Translations under genes and position numbers: made by a program
From: Prorocentrum cordatum
Lineage: Eukaryota; Sar; Dinophyceae; Prorocentrales; Prorocentraceae
Direction of reading: 5' to 3'
NCBI GenBank assembly: GCA_963575745.1
Contig: CAUYUJ010002113.1
Span: 1,010,801-1,074,800 of the forward strand
Length of the DNA stretch: 64,000 nucleotides
In this document: positions 60,540-64,000 of the stretch, piece after piece
Numbering within the stretch: the first letter of the stretch is position 1
Layout: each line of letters starts with the position of its first letter
Notes under the pieces: generated by a model
What the model was told of the DNA's origin: nothing
What the model saw: only the letters and a program-made list of their open reading frames with translations
Database searches by the model: none

Positions 60540-60745
60540 CGACGCGCCCGAGCGGGATCGAGTCGCGAGATCGGATCGGATCCAGAACGGAGCGCATCGC
60601 CAGCGAATCGTCCCACATCGGATCGAAATCGGACCAGCTCTCGCCGAACCCCAGCCGACGCCGGCCAACCAACCCGAACCGAACATTGTTACAAAAGTGA
60701 GCCCGATCACCACAGATCGAATCGCATCGCACCGAATCAATTCGA
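60540..60745. repeat. GATCGGAT pentamer/hexamer-rich stretch
   Basis: Degenerate GATCGGATCGGATC, GAATCG and GAACCGAAC words, like 7430-7600. Confidence 0.7.
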
Positions 60746-60782
60746 GGGCAGCCCTGGCTTTTAATTCGCGAGGGACCCTCTC

Positions 60783-60909
60783 GGCATCGCTCGGACGTCC
60801 ATTCCCCGTGCACTTATCGCGTTCGCGCGTATTTTTCTGTCGCTCGATGATCCAGGAGGCTCCTCGATGGTCCCCGCCGACAGAAAATGCACACGTCCGA
60901 GCGATGCCG
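60783..60909. mobile_element. MITE family E, copy E5
   Basis: GGCATCGCTCGGACGTCC and ACACGTCCGAGCGATGCC; 127 bp, best-preserved copy. Confidence 0.85.
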
Positions 60910-61156
60910 AGCCCTGGCGGATATATGCCAGACTCGAGGATCTGGGATCTCCGGCTCGGGGACCCGGCTTGGAGCCTTCGGCGTCTGCCCCGGAACCTCA
61001 GGTTCGAGGATCCTTGGGATCCTACAGGCCGCGCCACAAATATCCAGACACGGAAGCTGAACTGCTGGAGCACGATGTCTTCGGGCAAGGCGCGTTCCTC
61101 CATGCTGAGAGGGCGGGATCGGTCTCTGGACGATGCCGTGTCCGAGCCAACAGGAA

Positions 61157-61342
61157 CCCAGACCCCCGACGTCGTGAATTTTTCATGACGTCGACCCCCA
61201 GCTGTCTGGACCCATTCCCCGGGACCGGTTTTTCATCCTGAGTCGTTTTTTGACGGTCCCGAGGCCCGGCAAGGGCCCCCAGAGGCCAAAAATAGCGAAA
61301 AACCTCCCGTCGTGATTTTTTCATAACTCGAGGGGGTCTGGG
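61157..61342. mobile_element. MITE family K, copy K4 (intact)
   Basis: Ends CCCAGACCCCC and GGGGGTCTGGG, perfect 11 bp; inner CCGGGACCGG and GACGGTCCCGAGGCCCGGCA. Reference copy for reading K1. Confidence 0.85.
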
Positions 61343-61702
61343 AACCCGTCAGCATTGGAGCAGCGCTGACCCCAATCACCGAACTCAGACATCCTCTGCT
61401 TATTTTTGACGAGGCTTGTAGATCCTCGTGGACCCGGCTTGGAGCCTCGGGCGTCTGCCCCGAAAAACCTCAGGCTCGAGGATCCTGGGGATCCCTGGGA
61501 CCTCGATCCTCGATCGGGTGCGCGAACCTCGAGCTCGAGCATCCTCGATCCTCGATTCAGCCCTTCCGGCCCTCCGAGGGGGCCTGCCGGGGCCGCGGGG
61601 GGACGCGTGGACGTTTGCGGAGTACGGTGCACACATGCCTTGCCCGCGCCATCTCGAGTGGGTCTGCCATGTCCCATGGGCGTCAGACAACTATTTATAG
61701 GA

Positions 61703-61891
61703 GAACGAACAATGACATAAACATAACAACTCGGAGCTCCGCGCGGATTTCTCGGATCGGCGCTTGGGCCCCCTGGCGGCGCCTCCGGCGCCGCCCCTGG
61801 CGAGCTCCGTGCGCCAGGGAGGGGGGTCCAGCTTGGATCCAAGAAATCCGTGCGGACCTCCGAATTGTCATGTTTATGTCATTGTTCGTTC
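61703..61891. mobile_element. Foldback family A, copy A4, 57-nt arms
   Basis: Arms run from GAACGAACAATGACATAAAC through TCCGCGCGGATTTCT to GGATC and pair at about 51 of 57 positions. Core CTGGCGGCGCCTCCGGCGCC is in the opposite orientation to A2 and A3. Confidence 0.9.
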
Positions 61892-62039
61892 CCCAATTCA
61901 GCTTCGAGCGATCCCCACCGAAACCTTCGGCGTTTGGTCCCAACGGTACGCGCGCCTAGTGGAAGGATGTGCGCAGTGCCCGGCGGCGTCGGCCAGCGCG
62001 GCGGTTGGGCCAGGTCGCAAGTTGATGTTCTAAGTTACT

Positions 62040-62615
62040 GTGACCTGCTATGCTGGTATGTGGCGATATGCTATAATTACGGTCGTGTTATGACATGTTG
62101 TGCGATGAAGTGCAATGAAATGTGATGTTACGCCAAGGTGCCTTGCGTGTTCCTTGGCTGTGCTGTGTTACGTTGTGTTATGTCGCATTATGATATACCA
62201 TGCAATGCTGTGACGTGTTATGTGATGTTATATTATGTTATGGTTTGTCATGGTATTGCTATGGTATGTTATGTCATGGTATTGCATGCTCGTGCTATGT
62301 TATGCGATCTTATAATGTGGCATGCTGTGTTATGGCGTATTCACCGCTATGCTCTGCTGTCGTCTTATGATATGTTTGGTGGCACTGTCATGATATGATA
62401 TGGTATGCCACTGTGTCTTATGATATGCTCAATTATGCTATCGTATGTTGTGTTATATCGGTTTCTGTTCTGTCATGTTATGCTTTTGTATGTTATGTGC
62501 TATGCTGATGCCCTCTATTTTGTCGTGATCTTAATATGTTATATTCTGCCATGTTCTGTCATGCTCTTGCTCTGTTCTGTCATGTTATGTCATATTGTGT
62601 TGTGTCGTGTTTGCC
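62040..62615. repeat. AT-rich TATG/TGTTA pentamer-like region
   Basis: About 575 bp of degenerate TATGT, TGTTA and GATAT words. It is the only long AT-rich stretch in an otherwise GC-rich window. No reading frame of interest. Confidence 0.8.
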
Positions 62616-62617
62616 AA

Positions 62618-63010
62618 GGGCGCGAGGCGGGATACCCAGGATTCTCGGGACAACTTGGGGTCTGGCGGCCGCGGTATGCAGGGTGTGTTCTGTCGTGTTA
62701 GTCGAGGGCGCGAGGCGGGATAACCGGAACTCTCGGGACAACTTGGGGTCTGGCGGCCGCGGTATGCAGGGTGCGTTCTGTCGTGTTTGTCGAGGGCGCG
62801 AGGCGGGAGACACTCGGGACAACGGTCTGGCGGCCGCGGTATGCAGGATGTGTTCTGGCGTGTTTGTCGAGGGCGCGACTCGGGACAACTTGGGGTCTGG
62901 CGGCCGCGGTATGCAAGGTGTGTTCTGTCGTGTTTGTCGAGAGCGCGAGGCGGGATAACCGTGACACTCGGGACAACTTGGGGTCGGGCGGCCGCGGTAC
63001 GCAGGGTGGG
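62618..63010. repeat. Tandem repeat, about 69-89 bp unit, five copies
   Basis: Copies share GTTTGTCGAGGGCGCGAGGC, CTCGGGACAACTTGGGGTC and GGCGGCCGCGGTATGCAGG. The GCGGCCGCGGTATGC block recurs near 62664, 62753, 62830, 62899 and 62988. Short and long copies differ by loss of the GGATAACCGG part. Confidence 0.95.
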
Positions 63011-63119
63011 GGTGGCCCGGAGGTCTGTCCTTAAAACCTAACGACCTCAACCTGTCCGGTGGGGAACAAACCGAATTGCCCATTATGGTTCACGGCCCCT
63101 GCTTGTGGAGCTTTTTGGA

Positions 63120-63400
63120 CTTATTGCCCGTCTACCTCTCCTAAAGCTCTCAAGAGTCCCCAGGAATGCCGAAGAGACCGAACCCCAAGATACGTCCAAA
63201 TAAGCCTTCTTACAACGAGGCCCTAAGACGCCCAACGTAAAACGACACACGGTATTCACGTACGGGTTATTCTTCCTATGCGGGCAGCAACACGGCCCCG
63301 AGGGAACACCAAGACGACCAGAACAAACAAAGACGCCCACGGGTGGCGCCGAGATGGCCCAGGAAGCGCCTCAAGAGAACCCCGAACCCTTCTTTGCGTC
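63120..63400 (+). repeat. Degenerate AAGAGGCCC-like block P9
   Basis: CTCAAGAGTCCCC, CGAAGAGACC, CGAGGCCCTAAGACGCCC; weaker than the others. Confidence 0.5.
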
Positions 63401-63742
63401 GGCGGCGAGACAGTGGAAGGCTGCGCTAGCGAAAAAAACCTAAACGGGGATGCCGTTATGGCGAATTGTGCCACCATGCAAGAGGGAAAGAGGAGGAGGA
63501 GGAGGAGGAGGAGGAGGAGAGCGCGGCCGAAAAGAGGGGGCGGAAGAAGCGAGCCGCTCAGGGGGGGGGGGGGGGGGTCACGCCCCGAGCGCATGGCGAG
63601 GCCAGCCCCGCCGGCGGGGACCGCGAGAACACACGCACCCAGGAGGCCGAAATCATTGAGACACGTACTGATGTTGAGCGTGCTTCGCGTGATCCAGGCC
63701 TCGGAAAAAAGTAGCGAATACCCATGCCACATCCATCTTGAC

Positions 63743-63908
63743 TACCTACCAGACCACCCCAACCCAACCCGAAGACCCGAATTTCGGGTTGGGGGGGGTA
63801 AGGGTTGCACACGTGTTTTTCTATGTTTCCCGACCCCCCCCACTGGAAATCGAGGGTAAATCTGAGCCTTCGGGTTGGGTTGGGGTGGTTTGGTGGGTGG
63901 TGACTTAT
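63743..63908. mobile_element. Foldback family L, copy L2
   Basis: ACCAGACCACCCCAACCCAA and GGTTGGGTTGGGGTGGTTTG ends; inner GCACACGTGTTTTT. Confidence 0.8.
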
Positions 63909-64000
63909 GTGAACGCCTCCCCTCCCCCCAATGCTCAAGGTTGGCGGTGGGTCTGACGAGTTGCACCTCGACCGCAGTCTCCCCCGCGCGTGCCAACCTG

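Overview
This window looks like nuclear DNA of a peridinin-type dinoflagellate. The evidence is a plastid light-harvesting polyprotein with a chromalveolate-style bipartite leader, a degenerate copy of the dinoflagellate spliced leader just upstream of it, high GC, very low gene density, and fragments of a non-LTR retrotransposon of the type seen in dinoflagellate genomes. A Prorocentrum- or Polarella-like species is possible, but the genus cannot be fixed from sequence alone.

Only two genes are read with good support. The first, at 19.19-20.60 kb (+), is an intronless 470-residue chlorophyll a/c-binding polyprotein with two light-harvesting units. The second, at 9.3-11.4 kb (+), encodes a putative secreted cysteine-rich protein built from 98-residue repeats; its downstream half is open and its upstream half carries single-base frame breaks. 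Both have a spliced-leader-like remnant upstream, which suggests that both are recycled cDNA copies. Three minus-strand regions look like intron-split or decaying genes: a cation-diffusion-facilitator-like transporter (about 49.2 to 45.8 kb), an unidentified gene with two membrane segments (38.5 to 36.4 kb), and an unidentified acidic/coiled-coil gene or pseudogene (53.8 to 50.6 kb). LINE reverse-transcriptase debris lies at 14.5-16.3 kb (+), with an RNase H-like scrap at 12.9-13.2 kb (-).

Nearly everything else is repetitive DNA. 24.2-30.6 kb holds two adjacent arrays: about 28 units of roughly 143 bp containing a nested 11-bp repeat, then about 28 units of exactly 77 bp. Triplet and dinucleotide microsatellites (GGA/TCC, GAT/ATC, GGT, CT, GT, CGT) occur throughout and create most of the long spurious ORFs. 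A GC-rich minisatellite based on an AAGAGGCCC-like unit forms at least eight blocks.

The most interesting property is the number of short foldback or MITE-like families present together. I can define about fifteen by eye (called A to O here), each about 105-260 bp with terminal inverted repeats and mostly two to seven copies. One copy has a perfect 8-bp target-site duplication, one family member is inserted inside a member of another, one is bracketed by an exact 24-bp direct repeat, and several lie in the candidate introns of the split genes. The last point makes introner-like behaviour a testable idea.
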